A stretch of DNA of 43,256 bases from Deltaproteobacteria bacterium (GTDB lineage: Bacteria; Desulfobacterota; Binatia; HRBIN30; CADEER01): NCBI GenBank assembly GCA_029262455.1, contig JAJCZJ010000033.1:1-43256 (forward strand), read 5' to 3'. Under the pieces are notes generated by a model. That model was not told the DNA's origin. It did no database searches and saw nothing but the letters and a program-made list of their open reading frames with translations. Position 1 is the stretch's first letter. Every line of letters starts with the position of its first letter. A program made the translations under genes and the position numbers. Below are positions 26,617-35,542 of this stretch, in pieces.

Positions 26617-27281
26617 ACGTAGGCGTCATCTTCGATTTCGACGGTGTGATTGTCGATTCGGAGAAGTTGCAGTACCGGTCGTATGCGAGGGTGCTGGCCG
26701 ACTACGGTATCAGCGTTACGCCCGAAGAGTACGAGCGGGAGTGGATTTCTGCTGGCCTCGGCCCTGAGTACGCAGTGCGCCAATACGGGCTTCCCATAGC
26801 CCCGGACGAGTTGCGTCGAGTCAAGGAGCCGATCTATCAAGAGATGTTAGCTGCCGAGGCGGCCCTCATGCCGGGGGTCGAAGCGACTCTGGCGGCACTC
26901 TCGGCCGAGCTGCCAATCGCACTGGCGACGAACTCGACGGCGGAGGACGCGTCAATCGTCCTCGATCCGTTTGATTTGCGGCGGTATTTCACCGCAGTGG
27001 TGACCCGCGAGGATTACACCGGCCGCAAACCAGAGCCGGATGCGTTTCTCACCGCGGCAACGGAGCTCGGGCTGCCCCCGTCCGCCTGCGTCGTCATCGA
27101 AGACGCAACGAAGGGTGTGGTCGCGGCGGCCCGCGCGGGCTGTCCGTGTATCGCGATTCCGCACGCGTTCACCAGGCGCAACGATTTTACACGCGCTACC
27201 GTCGTGCTAGAGAGCTTGGCGCAAGTGGACTGTGATTTGGTTCGGCGTCTCGTCGCGGAGTACGAGCGCAGGGGTACCTGA
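26613..27281 (+). CDS. HAD-superfamily phosphatase, subfamily IA (phosphoglucomutase-like)
   Basis: Hydrolase or mutase of small phosphorylated metabolites. HAD motifs: DFDGV at D8-x-D10 (nucleophile and acid/base), ATNST, RKPEPD with the conserved lysine, and IEDATKGV. The cap domain between motifs I and II (about 18-85) places it among the C1-cap enzymes, which include phosphoglycolate phosphatase and beta-phosphoglucomutase; substrate not determinable. It starts on a GTG overlapping the cyclophilin stop by 4 nt. The family length of about 220 residues fits. Confidence 0.9.
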   Translation: MNVGVIFDFDGVIVDSEKLQYRSYARVLADYGISVTPEEYEREWISAGLGPEYAVRQYGLPIAPDELRRVKEPIYQEMLAAEAALMPGVEATLAALSAELPIALATNSTAEDASIVLDPFDLRRYFTAVVTREDYTGRKPEPDAFLTAATELGLPPSACVVIEDATKGVVAAARAGCPCIAIPHAFTRRNDFTRATVVLESLAQVDCDLVRRLVAEYERRGT

Positions 27282-27296
27282 GGGAGGGTTGGTTCC

Positions 27297-27698
27297 GTGA
27301 GCTATAGCGCCGAGTTGATTGCACGTTTCCTGGTGACTGCCTTTTTCGCCATCGTCTTTCTGCAGTCCGCCATAGACAAGTTGTTGGATCGCAAGGGGAA
27401 TCTCGCCTACTTCACCGACCACTTCAAAGACAGCCCCTTTCCGCCTGAGGCGATTCCTCTGATGCTGACCGCGATCGCGATTCTCGAGGGGCTCGCCGGA
27501 TCGCTGTGCGCTCTCGGTATCGTGTCTGGAAGCTGGGCAGCCCGCGGCGGTTTTGGAGTAGCCGGGGCTGGCGTAGCGTTGTCCGGGGTCGCTCTGCTTG
27601 CTCTTCTCTTCGGTCAGCGGCTGGCGAAAGACTACGCGGGGGCTGCGGTCATCGCTCCGTACTTTGCGGTCGCCGTGATCGGCCTGACCCTGTTCTAG
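27297..27698 (+). CDS. DoxX-like integral membrane protein
   Basis: A 133-residue protein with four predicted membrane helices. It begins SAELIARFLVTAFFAIVFLQSAIDKLLD and has the DoxX-family layout of a short hydrophilic loop with a YFTDHF segment after helix one. DoxX proteins are associated with quinone oxidation and thiosulfate or thiol redox functions in some bacteria, but most have no assigned role. The GTG at 27297 follows GAGGGAGGG after 8 nt. It is 15 nt downstream of the HAD gene and likely co-transcribed with it. Confidence 0.75.
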   Translation: MSYSAELIARFLVTAFFAIVFLQSAIDKLLDRKGNLAYFTDHFKDSPFPPEAIPLMLTAIAILEGLAGSLCALGIVSGSWAARGGFGVAGAGVALSGVALLALLFGQRLAKDYAGAAVIAPYFAVAVIGLTLF

Positions 27699-27748
27699 TG
27701 TCCTGCCGTCCTGCCGCGTGGCAGCGCCTTCCGTCGCCACCCGCTGGG

Positions 27749-28765
27749 CTATTCGACGTCCCAAGTGTCTCCCTGGTTGAACAGATCGTCCAAGTCGGTC
27801 GACGCTAACTTGGCTTTCGCTTCCGCGACCTGTGCCGTCATCGAGGCATCGTAGGTAGGCCGTTCGATGGCGCGAAAAACCCCGACCGGCGCCGGGAAGT
27901 TTGGTGGCTGCAGAGTGCTGAGCAAGAACGCGAGTGCGGCGTCTTCCCGATCGTGAACCAACAAGTCTGAGTCGCCGATGCCGTTGCCGAGTTCCACCAC
28001 TTCGAGCCGGTGGCCAGCCATTCGGATTCCCTTGTTGCGCTCTTTCCCAAAGATGAGCGGTTTGCCGTGCTCGAGAATGAGTTGGTTCTCGGCCTTGCGG
28101 TCCTTGTCGGTGATCGTGGCAAAGGCTCCGTCGTTGAAGATGTTACAGTTCTGCAAGATCTCGACAAAGGACGTGCCGCGGTGCTCTGAGGCACTGCGAA
28201 TGACCGATTGCAGATGCTTGGCTTCGACGTCGACACTGCGCGCCACAAACGTGGCCTCGGCCCCAAGAGCGACTGTGATCGGATGGAGCGGGAAATCGAC
28301 GGACCCCAGCGGCGTCGATTTCGTCACTTTGCCGCGCTCGGACGTCGGCGAGTACTGCCCCTTCGTCAGTCCGTAGATCTGGTTATTGAAGAGCAGAATG
28401 TTGATGTCGACATTTCGCCGCAGTGCGTGGAGCAGGTGATTGCCTCCGATACTCAAACCGTCGCCGTCACCGGTAACGACCCAAACCGAAAGATCGGGGC
28501 GGGAGGCCTTGAGGCCCGTAGCAATTGCCGGAGCACGGCCATGAATGGAGTGGAAACCGTAGGTGTCCATGTAGTACGGGAAACGACTCGAGCAGCCGAT
28601 CCCGGATACGAAGACCGTGTTTTCGCGGGCGACGCCGAGTTCAGGCATCAAACGTTGGACTTGCGCGAGGATCGAGTAGTCGCCGCAGCCAGGGCACCAA
28701 CGGACATCTTGGTCGCTGACAAAGTCCTTGCGAGTGAGTTTTCCAGCGGCAGATTGTTCGCTCAT
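27749..28765 (-). CDS. korB: 2-oxoacid:ferredoxin oxidoreductase, beta subunit
   Basis: Thiamine-diphosphate and Fe-S subunit of the oxidoreductase that decarboxylates 2-oxoacids (2-oxoglutarate or pyruvate) and reduces ferredoxin. Visible are WCPGCGDY (two cluster cysteines), the further cysteine in ILQNCNIFNDG, the ThDP/Mg site GDGDGLSIGGNH and NNQIYGLTKGQYSPTS. Length (338 residues) fits the KorB form paired with a fused alpha/gamma chain. The ATG at 28765 is 1 nt after the alpha stop. Whether it is specific for 2-oxoglutarate is inferred only from general similarity to KorAB. Confidence 0.93.
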   Translation of the reverse strand: MSEQSAAGKLTRKDFVSDQDVRWCPGCGDYSILAQVQRLMPELGVARENTVFVSGIGCSSRFPYYMDTYGFHSIHGRAPAIATGLKASRPDLSVWVVTGDGDGLSIGGNHLLHALRRNVDINILLFNNQIYGLTKGQYSPTSERGKVTKSTPLGSVDFPLHPITVALGAEATFVARSVDVEAKHLQSVIRSASEHRGTSFVEILQNCNIFNDGAFATITDKDRKAENQLILEHGKPLIFGKERNKGIRMAGHRLEVVELGNGIGDSDLLVHDREDAALAFLLSTLQPPNFPAPVGVFRAIERPTYDASMTAQVAEAKAKLASTDLDDLFNQGDTWDVE

Positions 28766-28766
28766 C

Positions 28767-30626
28767 TTAGTTTTTCTCCAAAAGGGACATCGCCTTGCGG
28801 ACGATCTCACTGACCTTGAACGGTTGTCCCTGGATCTTGTTGAGAGCAATGGCATCGACCAGGTACTCGGCTCGGATCAGGCGGACGAGTTGTCCCATGT
28901 TGAGCTCTGGCACAATGACATGCTTGAAACGGCTCAGGATGTCGCCGAGATCGGGAGGCAGAGGATTGATGTAGCGAATGTGAGCGTGGGTAACCTTCTT
29001 TCCCGCAGCCTGGAGTTCCCGCGAAGCGGACTCGATCGAACCGTACGTACTTCCCCAACCAAGGAGCAAGATATCGCCCTCGGCAGGGCCGTTGACTTCG
29101 GTCGGCGGAATTTCGCGTACGATTCCCGCGATCTTGCGCTCGCGGACGCGAACCATCTGTTCGTGATTCATCGGAGCGTAGCTTACGTTGCCGGTGAGGT
29201 AGTCCTTTTCGAGGCCACCGATACGGTGCTCGAGGCCAGGTGTTCCCGGGATGGCCCACGGTCGTGACAACGTTTCGGCATCGCGCAAATACGGGTAGTA
29301 ACCGTTCGGATCCGTGCGGAATTCGACTTTGATTTCCGGCAAGTCGGCCGCGACGGGTACCCTCCACGGTTCGGCACCGTTCGCCAAATAACCATCCGAA
29401 AGAAAGAACACCGGCGTCATATAACGTGTCGCAATCCGAACCGCCTCGAATGCCATCGCGAAGCAATCGGCAGGCGTCGCAGGCGCGATAATTGGGACTG
29501 GCGAGTCGCTGTTTCGACCATACATGACCAACATCAGGTCGGCCTGCTCGGTCTTGGTCGGCAGCCCTGTACTAGGCCCGCCGCGTTGAATATCGGCGAT
29601 GATCAGGGGAAGCTCTACGCTCACTGCCAGGTTGATCGTTTCAGCCTTCAAGCAAATGCCGGGCCCGCTCGTCGACGTGACAGCGATAGCGCCACCGAAC
29701 GCAGCACCGAGAGCGGCGCCAACACCGGCGATCTCATCTTCCGCCTGGAAGGTCGAAACGCCGTAGCCCTTCATCGCCGCCAGCTCGTGCAAGATGTCAC
29801 TCGCCGGGGTGATCGGATAGGTGCCGAGAAACAGCGGTCGGTCGGCCTTGCGGGCGGCGGCTACCAGGCCCAGGGATGCGGCGGCATTGCCAGTGATGTT
29901 GCGGTAGCGTCCCGGCGCAATGGTCGCAGCGCCTACCTTGTAGGCCGTGCGAAATACTTCTGCCGTTTCGCCGTAGTGGTAGCCCGCTTTGAGCACCCGG
30001 CGGTTCGCTTCTGCGATTTCAGGTTTTTTCGCAAACTTCTTGTCGACCCAGCGCAGCGTCGTTTCGATGTCTCTTTGGAAGAGCCACGACGTCAGCCCAA
30101 GCGCGAAGAAATTCCGCGAACGCATCATCGTCCGAGTCGGAAGCCCCATGTCGTTGAGAGCGTTGATCGTCAGCTTGGTGATGCTGACTTCGAAGAGCTG
30201 CAGCCGATCGAGGGAGCCGTCGGTCAAGGGATTGTCCGAGAACTCGGCCTTCTTGAGATTGAGCTCGGTGAACTGTTCCTTGTCGACGATGAGAATGCCG
30301 TTCGCGGGCAAGTCACCGACGTTGACTTTCAACGCGGCAGGGTTCATCGCCACAAGCACATCGGGCTGATCTCCGGGCGTGAAGATGTCGAGGCTGGAGA
30401 AGTGCAGCTGGAAACCGCTGACGCCGGCTAGAGTTCCCGCGGGCGCGCGGATCTCAGCCGGGAAATCAGGCAAGGTGCTCAGATCGTTGCCGGCGAGCGC
30501 GCTCTCGTTGGTAAAGTGCATCCCAGCTAGTTGCATCCCGTCGCCGGAGTCACCGGCGAAGCGGATGACGACGTGTGCGCGCTCCTCGACCGGTTTGTCG
30601 GTGGGCGCGACAGTCTCTTGCTGCAT
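28767..30626 (-). CDS. korA: 2-oxoacid:ferredoxin oxidoreductase, alpha subunit (gamma-alpha fusion)
   Basis: Fused chain: a gamma domain at about 15-195 (RFAGDSGDGMQLAG, PDFPAEIRAPAGT) is joined to the alpha domain at about 215-560 (GTYPITPASDILHELA, STSGPGICLKAE, RGGPSTGLPTKTEQAD), with the GSTYGSIESA and MGQLVRLIRAEY stretches at the end. This is the two-subunit KorAB layout known from many aerobes. The ATG at 30626 is chosen because AGGAG lies 6 nt upstream; an ATG two codons earlier is too close. It starts a pair with korB and is downstream of the RNase E/G gene. No ferredoxin gene is nearby. Confidence 0.94.
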   Translation of the reverse strand: MQQETVAPTDKPVEERAHVVIRFAGDSGDGMQLAGMHFTNESALAGNDLSTLPDFPAEIRAPAGTLAGVSGFQLHFSSLDIFTPGDQPDVLVAMNPAALKVNVGDLPANGILIVDKEQFTELNLKKAEFSDNPLTDGSLDRLQLFEVSITKLTINALNDMGLPTRTMMRSRNFFALGLTSWLFQRDIETTLRWVDKKFAKKPEIAEANRRVLKAGYHYGETAEVFRTAYKVGAATIAPGRYRNITGNAAASLGLVAAARKADRPLFLGTYPITPASDILHELAAMKGYGVSTFQAEDEIAGVGAALGAAFGGAIAVTSTSGPGICLKAETINLAVSVELPLIIADIQRGGPSTGLPTKTEQADLMLVMYGRNSDSPVPIIAPATPADCFAMAFEAVRIATRYMTPVFFLSDGYLANGAEPWRVPVAADLPEIKVEFRTDPNGYYPYLRDAETLSRPWAIPGTPGLEHRIGGLEKDYLTGNVSYAPMNHEQMVRVRERKIAGIVREIPPTEVNGPAEGDILLLGWGSTYGSIESASRELQAAGKKVTHAHIRYINPLPPDLGDILSRFKHVIVPELNMGQLVRLIRAEYLVDAIALNKIQGQPFKVSEIVRKAMSLLEKN

Positions 30627-30779
30627 TTTCATCTCCTGTTCAGGACTCGCGAACAAAACAATGTCGGAGTCGGGTGCGAGCAAACTGGTCTCCGGCCGGC
30701 TTGCGAAGCAACTTCGGATTCTGCCCGAGTTTTGCCTGGAGTCGGGCAGCGCCCTTAAGTGCCGCAGGTTGTCGTTATC
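30627..30779 (-). promoter_or_regulatory. korA upstream region with stem-loops
   Basis: Non-coding region ahead of korA. It holds an 8-bp inverted repeat at 30721-30749 and, read on the minus strand, a 5-bp hairpin CGAAG-TTG-CTTCG just after it. I could not identify a convincing -35/-10 pair. The gap between the RNase E/G stop and korA is over 300 nt, so korAB probably has its own promoter here. Confidence 0.4.
30721..30749. other. 8-bp inverted repeat (possible terminator or operator)
   Basis: CTGCCCGA (30721-30728) and TCGGGCAG (30742-30749) are perfect complements around a 13-nt spacer. Read on the minus strand it follows the 53-residue ORF and precedes korA. No T-run follows on either side, so it is not a textbook Rho-independent terminator. 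Confidence 0.45.
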
Positions 30780-30941
30780 TCAGTCGACCGTTCCGGCCAC
30801 TCTTCCTGTCTCATCCATCTTCATCCAACCGCCCAGCTCCCCGACAGAAAAGGTCGCGTCCCATCCATTCGTCGTTGCATTTAGCCATGCGTTGGGGCTG
30901 AATTCAACAACAGTTATACAATCGGAGGGTGCGGCATCCAT
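30780..30941 (-). CDS. Possible small protein, 53 residues
   Basis: A short open frame 27 nt after the RNase E/G stop, in that gene's phase. The product starts MDAAPSDCITVVEF and ends AGTVD. It is acidic, with three tryptophans, and has no motif or signal peptide I recognise. There is no good ribosome-binding site, so expression is uncertain. It fills part of an otherwise long gap between rng and korA. It could be a real small gene or a chance frame. Confidence 0.3.
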   Translation of the reverse strand: MDAAPSDCITVVEFSPNAWLNATTNGWDATFSVGELGGWMKMDETGRVAGTVD

Positions 30942-30968
30942 GAGTCCGATACGGCTTCGAAATAGTTT

Positions 30969-32468
30969 TTAGCTGTGCGCTGGAACTGCCTCGAGTCGAA
31001 AGTGGCCTGAAGAGCCCTCGGTCGTCGTTTCGATCGCAATTTCGACACCCTCCTTGTGCCCGAAGTTGGCAATCGAATCGGGCTCGAATTCCTGCAAAAA
31101 GGCGGCAACATCGTCGTGGAGCGTGAGTACAAAATGGCGTCGTCCCGACCCGTCGTTACCGATCCCGTGGACCGTCCTCAGAACGTCGTAGGCAGTTGTT
31201 GCGACTCCGCGAACGACGCCTTTGCCGTGACAGGTCGGACAGGGAGAGCAGAGTTGTTGCGCAACGCTTTCGCGGGTCCGGTGGCGGGTCATTTCTACGA
31301 GACCGAGGGGTGAGAAGCCGTTCACCTCGGCCCGCGTTCGTTCCTCCTGCAGCGCGTCGTTGAGGGCCGTCAGGACCGAGTCGCGGTCTTCGGCCGACGC
31401 CATGTCGATGAAGTCGATCACGATGACCCCGCCGATGTCTCGCAGGCGGAGCTGTTCGGCAATCGCGGTCGCGGCCTCGAGATTCGTGCGAAGCGCCGTC
31501 ATACGCTGGTCTGTCTTCCCGACGAAGCGCCCCGTGTTGACGTCGATTGAGGTCAGCGCCTCCGTCGGGTCGATGACGATATAGCCACCGGATCGGAGCC
31601 AGACGCGAGGCTGCAGTGCCTTTTCGATTTTGGTCTCGATGTCGTAGCGATCGAAGATAGGTTCCACTTCTTCGTAGAGTTCTAGACGCGGCCCGGTCGT
31701 CGGCATCACTGTCTCGATGAAGTGGGCAATCCTTTCGAGTTCGCCAGCGTCGTCAACCACCACTCGCGAGACGTCGAGGACATGCAGGTCGCGAATCGTC
31801 CGCAAGACGACGTCGAGGTCTTCGTGCAGCAGGGTGGGTGACGCTGCCGTCTCGGAGGCGACGTGAATCTGCTGCCAAATCCGGCGCAGTAGGTGTAGGT
31901 CCGATTGGATTTCCTCCTCGGGCACTCCTTCGCAAGCGGTCCGAATGATGACGCCGCCCGGACCCTCTCCGAGCGCAGCGACCGCTGCCCGCAATCGTGC
32001 GCGCTCGTCTTCGTCCTCGATCCGTCGCGACACGGCGATCTGGGCAGTGGCTGGCAGCAACACGACCAAGCGCCCAGGCAGCGAGATATTGGCTGTCACG
32101 CGCGCACCCTTAGAGCCGATGGGCTCTTTGCTGACCTGCACGAGGAGTTCTTGGCTGGTGCTCAGCCGTTCCTCAATGGGCGGTGGCAAAGGCGGCTCCC
32201 CGGTTTCGATCGACCCGCTGCCGAAGCCCTCTGGCGACTCGATCGGAATCAAGTCGGCGCTCGGCAAAAAGGCGGCCTTCGGGAGTCCGATATCAACGAA
32301 TGCGGCTTGGATTCCCGGTAAGACCCGCAACACGCGTCCCTTATAGATCCGGCCGGCGGCGCTGCGATGCCGGCTTCTTTCAATATCGATTTGCAGGAGG
32401 CGCCCGTTTTCGACCGTCGCGACGCGGGCCTCGTTGGGTGTGGCGTTGATGATGAGTTGGCGAGACAC
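30969..32468 (-). CDS. rng: Ribonuclease E/G family endoribonuclease
   Basis: Single-strand-specific endoribonuclease for rRNA maturation and mRNA decay. An S1-like RNA-binding domain (about 38-130; AAGRIYKGRVLRVLPGIQAAFVDIG) is followed by the catalytic region with SIDVNTGRFVG and GGVIVIDFIDM (metal-binding aspartates) and the zinc-link cysteines in CPTCHGKG. At 499 residues and without a long C-terminal scaffold it is the RNase G size class. The insert between the first S1 strands (ESPEGFGSGSIETGEPPLPPP) is common in this group. The GTG start follows the radical SAM gene by 5 nt. It is probably one transcript with that gene. Confidence 0.93.
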   Translation of the reverse strand: MSRQLIINATPNEARVATVENGRLLQIDIERSRHRSAAGRIYKGRVLRVLPGIQAAFVDIGLPKAAFLPSADLIPIESPEGFGSGSIETGEPPLPPPIEERLSTSQELLVQVSKEPIGSKGARVTANISLPGRLVVLLPATAQIAVSRRIEDEDERARLRAAVAALGEGPGGVIIRTACEGVPEEEIQSDLHLLRRIWQQIHVASETAASPTLLHEDLDVVLRTIRDLHVLDVSRVVVDDAGELERIAHFIETVMPTTGPRLELYEEVEPIFDRYDIETKIEKALQPRVWLRSGGYIVIDPTEALTSIDVNTGRFVGKTDQRMTALRTNLEAATAIAEQLRLRDIGGVIVIDFIDMASAEDRDSVLTALNDALQEERTRAEVNGFSPLGLVEMTRHRTRESVAQQLCSPCPTCHGKGVVRGVATTAYDVLRTVHGIGNDGSGRRHFVLTLHDDVAAFLQEFEPDSIANFGHKEGVEIAIETTTEGSSGHFRLEAVPAHS

Positions 32469-32473
32469 GCGCC

Positions 32474-35269
32474 TTAGTTGCCGCCTTCGGCGGCTTCTCC
32501 CGCTTCATCGGCGCGCATGAACACCTGAATTTTTCTCATCGGCACGGCCCGCGCCTCGGCCGCATCGAGGGAAAAGAGGGCGGCCAAGACGTCGCTTGGT
32601 TTCACTGAACCTCGATCCGTAAACCGCACATCCATTTCGAGGTGATCACTGTCGATCCGAGCGAGCCGTGGGACGAGAGGCCGCGCGTCGATCTGGCGCT
32701 GCCCCTTTTTCGAATGCCGAGTGACTGGGAACTCGCTCGACTGTTCGAAGGCGCTGAGCACCGCGTCCACCCGCGCAGCATCGGCGGCCAGACCCGCGAC
32801 ATCGACTCGATAGCGGAATCCGCTCAGCTCACGATCGGGGCTCGTGCATCGCAGCGACACCTCATGCGCGGATTGCACCGCGAGTCCCTCTGGCAGCTGT
32901 GCCGACAATGCGGCGCCGGTGGTGACGGCGTCACACGATTCGGCCAAGTCGATGTCGATAATCTCACAGTCGCTCTCGGCTCCGACCGGCAGCCCTGGGC
33001 TAAACCGCAGCTTCGGCATTGGCCGAAAACCGCCCGAGAATGCGACCGGCACTCCGGCACGACGCATGGCGGCCGAAAACACATCGATGAGCTCGAGGTG
33101 ACTGATGAAGCGAGCGCGGCCGGTTTTTGAATAGGCGATCCTGATCCTCATTTCCGGCGGGACCGGCGGCGGCGGTGCAGCTCCGAGGCCTTCGGAAGAT
33201 GCGTCGAGCCATTCCTCGGCGTTGCCTAGTCCACCTTCCGGTCCACTCGGTGCCCGCCGTCGCGCACCGGCCGTGTCCCCGGGGACTGCGGAATGCTCGC
33301 CGACCAGCGGGGCCAGAGGCTCTGCTGAATGCAGCTTCTTCCATCCTCGCGGCTCCCACGAACCGGTCTCATCTGGATCGGCGCCAACGATGCCAGACGC
33401 CCAGTGGTCGACCACCTCGCCTCGGTGCTCGCTGCCTTTGGCGCCGTCCAGGTGGTACGTGACGTTGCGAATCTTTTTGAAATCACAAGCTCCGCAGTAG
33501 GTGCACCGATCGATGCTACAGTCCGGTGTCAGTCGTCCCTCGACTGCATGCGCCAAGTCTTGTTGCAGAAACTTCTTGGTCACACCGCTATCAATATGGT
33601 CCCAGGGCAGGGTTTCGTCCAGAAAACGGCGGCGCAGCTGGTCAGCCCCGACGATGCCGGTATCTCGCAGTGCCTGTTCCCAGAGCTCGAAGTTGCAGTG
33701 CTCCGTCCAGCCGTCAAATCGGCAACCGAGCTCGAATGCCCGGCGAATCGTTGCCCCTATTTCACGGCCCCCCCTCGAGATGATCCCCTCCAGATACGAA
33801 GTGCGCGCATCGTGCCATTTGAACCGAACCTTTCGCTTCCGAAGTTCTTCCCGGAGAAAGCCTTGGCGTCGTCGTGTCTCGTCGACGTCGATTTGTGCCG
33901 ACCACTGAAACGGTGTGTGCGGCTTGGGAACGAATGTCGACACGCTAGCGGTGACCTCGATACCCTTGCCGCCTTCGCGGGCGACACGCGACGCGAGTTC
34001 GGCGATACCGCGCAAATCGTCTTCGTTCTCGCCTGGGAGTCCGATCATGAAGTAGAGCTTGAGCGACCGCCAACCGAGACCGAAGATCTGCCGAGCTGCT
34101 TCGATCAGCTCCTCCTCGCCATACTCCTTTTGGATGATGTCTCGCATTCGCTGCGAGCCCGCTTCGGGCGCGAGTGTGAATCCCGTCTTTCGTACTCGCT
34201 TGATCTGCTCCAGAAGAGATGGTGCGAGAGCGTCGACGCGGGTGGAAGGGAGTGACACCGCCACGCGATCTGCCGAGTAGCGGTTCATCAGTTCCGTGAT
34301 GACCGGATTGACACAGCTGTAGTCGCCGGTGCTGAGACTCAAGAGCGAGAGCTCTTGCGTCCCCGTTGCCTTGACCGCCGCCTCGGCGCTTTCGAGCACG
34401 CGGTGTGGATCGCGTTCGCGCAGCGGTCGATAGATGTATCCAGCCTGACAGAAGCGGCAGCCTTTGACGCACCCCCGCATGACTTCGAGACTCGGGCGCC
34501 CGTGTACGATCTTGAGATTGGGGACGATGTGCGTCTCGGCGATCGGCACCGAGTCGAGGTCGCGCAGAACGCGCTTCCGGACTTGTTCTGGTTGATCCGG
34601 AGTTGCGTCGATGCGCGTCAGGCGTCCGCGACGATCGTGCTGCGGTGAATAGAGAGAAGGGACGTAGACGCCGTCGACTTCGGCGAGCTGACGGAGGATC
34701 TCTGTCCGGGGCAACGTCCGGCGCCGGGCGAGGATTGTACACAGATCGTGAATCGCTTCTTCTCCATCGCCGAGAAGTACGGCGTCGAGAAAGTCGGCGA
34801 TCGGTTCGGGATTAAAAGCACAAGGTCCGCCAGCCAGGACGATTGGATGATCGTCGTTTCGGTCGACAGCGAGAAGCGGAAGCCCCGCCAGATCGATCAT
34901 GTTCAGGAGGTTGGTGTATGTCAGCTCGTACTGCAGGCTAAAGCCTATGGCGTCGAACATCTCCAGCGGGGTGAAGGTTTCGAGCGATACGAGGGGCAGC
35001 TGCTTTTGGCGGAGTAGAGCCTCCATGTCAGCCCATGGCGCGTAGACTCGTTCCGCGTAGACGTCATCGCGACGGTTCAGCAAATCGTACAAGATCTGCA
35101 TCCCGGGATGGGACTGGGCAATCTCGTAAACTTCGGGAAACGCCAGGGCGAAACGAACGTCGACAGCTTCGGGATCCTTGAGGACGGCTCCCTTTTCGTT
35201 ACCGAGATAGCGCCCGGGTCTGTCGACACGCGCGAGGAGGGCTTCGTATTCGGCTTGAATTTTCGTCAT
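32474..35269 (-). CDS. B12-binding-type radical SAM protein fused to a DUF2344 domain (TIGR03960/TIGR03936)
   Basis: The first part (about 1-600) has the B12-binding-like region (LPLVSLETFTPLEMFDAIGF) and a radical SAM core with GCVKGCRFCQAGY near residue 270 (CxxxCxxC cluster), plus a second cysteine set, CSIDRCTYCGACDF, near 630. The last 220 residues (from about 707) form the DUF2344 domain (RIAYSKTGRARFISHLELID). The two families are separate genes in some bacteria and fused in others. The chemistry is not known, but position next to RNase E/G is conserved. The ATG at 35269 is where homology begins. Confidence 0.92.
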   Translation of the reverse strand: MTKIQAEYEALLARVDRPGRYLGNEKGAVLKDPEAVDVRFALAFPEVYEIAQSHPGMQILYDLLNRRDDVYAERVYAPWADMEALLRQKQLPLVSLETFTPLEMFDAIGFSLQYELTYTNLLNMIDLAGLPLLAVDRNDDHPIVLAGGPCAFNPEPIADFLDAVLLGDGEEAIHDLCTILARRRTLPRTEILRQLAEVDGVYVPSLYSPQHDRRGRLTRIDATPDQPEQVRKRVLRDLDSVPIAETHIVPNLKIVHGRPSLEVMRGCVKGCRFCQAGYIYRPLRERDPHRVLESAEAAVKATGTQELSLLSLSTGDYSCVNPVITELMNRYSADRVAVSLPSTRVDALAPSLLEQIKRVRKTGFTLAPEAGSQRMRDIIQKEYGEEELIEAARQIFGLGWRSLKLYFMIGLPGENEDDLRGIAELASRVAREGGKGIEVTASVSTFVPKPHTPFQWSAQIDVDETRRRQGFLREELRKRKVRFKWHDARTSYLEGIISRGGREIGATIRRAFELGCRFDGWTEHCNFELWEQALRDTGIVGADQLRRRFLDETLPWDHIDSGVTKKFLQQDLAHAVEGRLTPDCSIDRCTYCGACDFKKIRNVTYHLDGAKGSEHRGEVVDHWASGIVGADPDETGSWEPRGWKKLHSAEPLAPLVGEHSAVPGDTAGARRRAPSGPEGGLGNAEEWLDASSEGLGAAPPPPVPPEMRIRIAYSKTGRARFISHLELIDVFSAAMRRAGVPVAFSGGFRPMPKLRFSPGLPVGAESDCEIIDIDLAESCDAVTTGAALSAQLPEGLAVQSAHEVSLRCTSPDRELSGFRYRVDVAGLAADAARVDAVLSAFEQSSEFPVTRHSKKGQRQIDARPLVPRLARIDSDHLEMDVRFTDRGSVKPSDVLAALFSLDAAEARAVPMRKIQVFMRADEAGEAAEGGN

Positions 35270-35317
35270 TGAGTCGCGTTCTACTTTCGAATGAGATCGT
35301 ACGGCGGTTCGATTGGT

Positions 35318-35345
35318 CAGGCAACTGTAGGCAGGCAACTGGAGG
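35318..35345. repeat. Tandem 14-bp direct repeat
   Basis: CAGGCAACTGTAGG at 35318-35331 and CAGGCAACTGGAGG at 35332-35345 are adjacent, with 13 of 14 bases identical. They lie in the 273-bp divergent gap between the radical SAM gene and the HNH gene, about 50 bp ahead of the former. An operator site is plausible. Confidence 0.45.
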
Positions 35346-35393
35346 CCGGCCGCAATTTGCGAGCTGTCTCGACCAAGAGCTGTTCACGAGCGG

Positions 35394-35415
35394 GGAATCA
35401 GAACCGCGCCTGATT
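35394..35415. repeat. Perfect 7-bp inverted repeat
   Basis: GAATCAG (35394-35400) and CTGATTC (35409-35415) are separated by 8 bp. This is the size and spacing of a dimeric repressor site, in the same intergenic gap as the tandem repeat. No T-run follows on either strand, so a terminator is less likely. Confidence 0.45.
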
Positions 35416-35542
35416 CCTTGACTCCGACATAGCTGGTAAGTAGCGTCGCTGCCAGATGCCCGACCGCCCAGTCTCACATTGTCTACTCCGCCCAAGTTTA
35501 ACGCCTCGCTTGGCGATGCCGGGTACTCCAAGGAAATAGCCG

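Noticed and set aside
29586-30431. 281-codon open frame opposite korA
   Set aside because: Shadow of the conserved korA frame.
33329-34255. 308-codon open frame opposite the radical SAM gene
   Set aside because: Shadow; product has no recognisable motif and the radical SAM frame is continuous.
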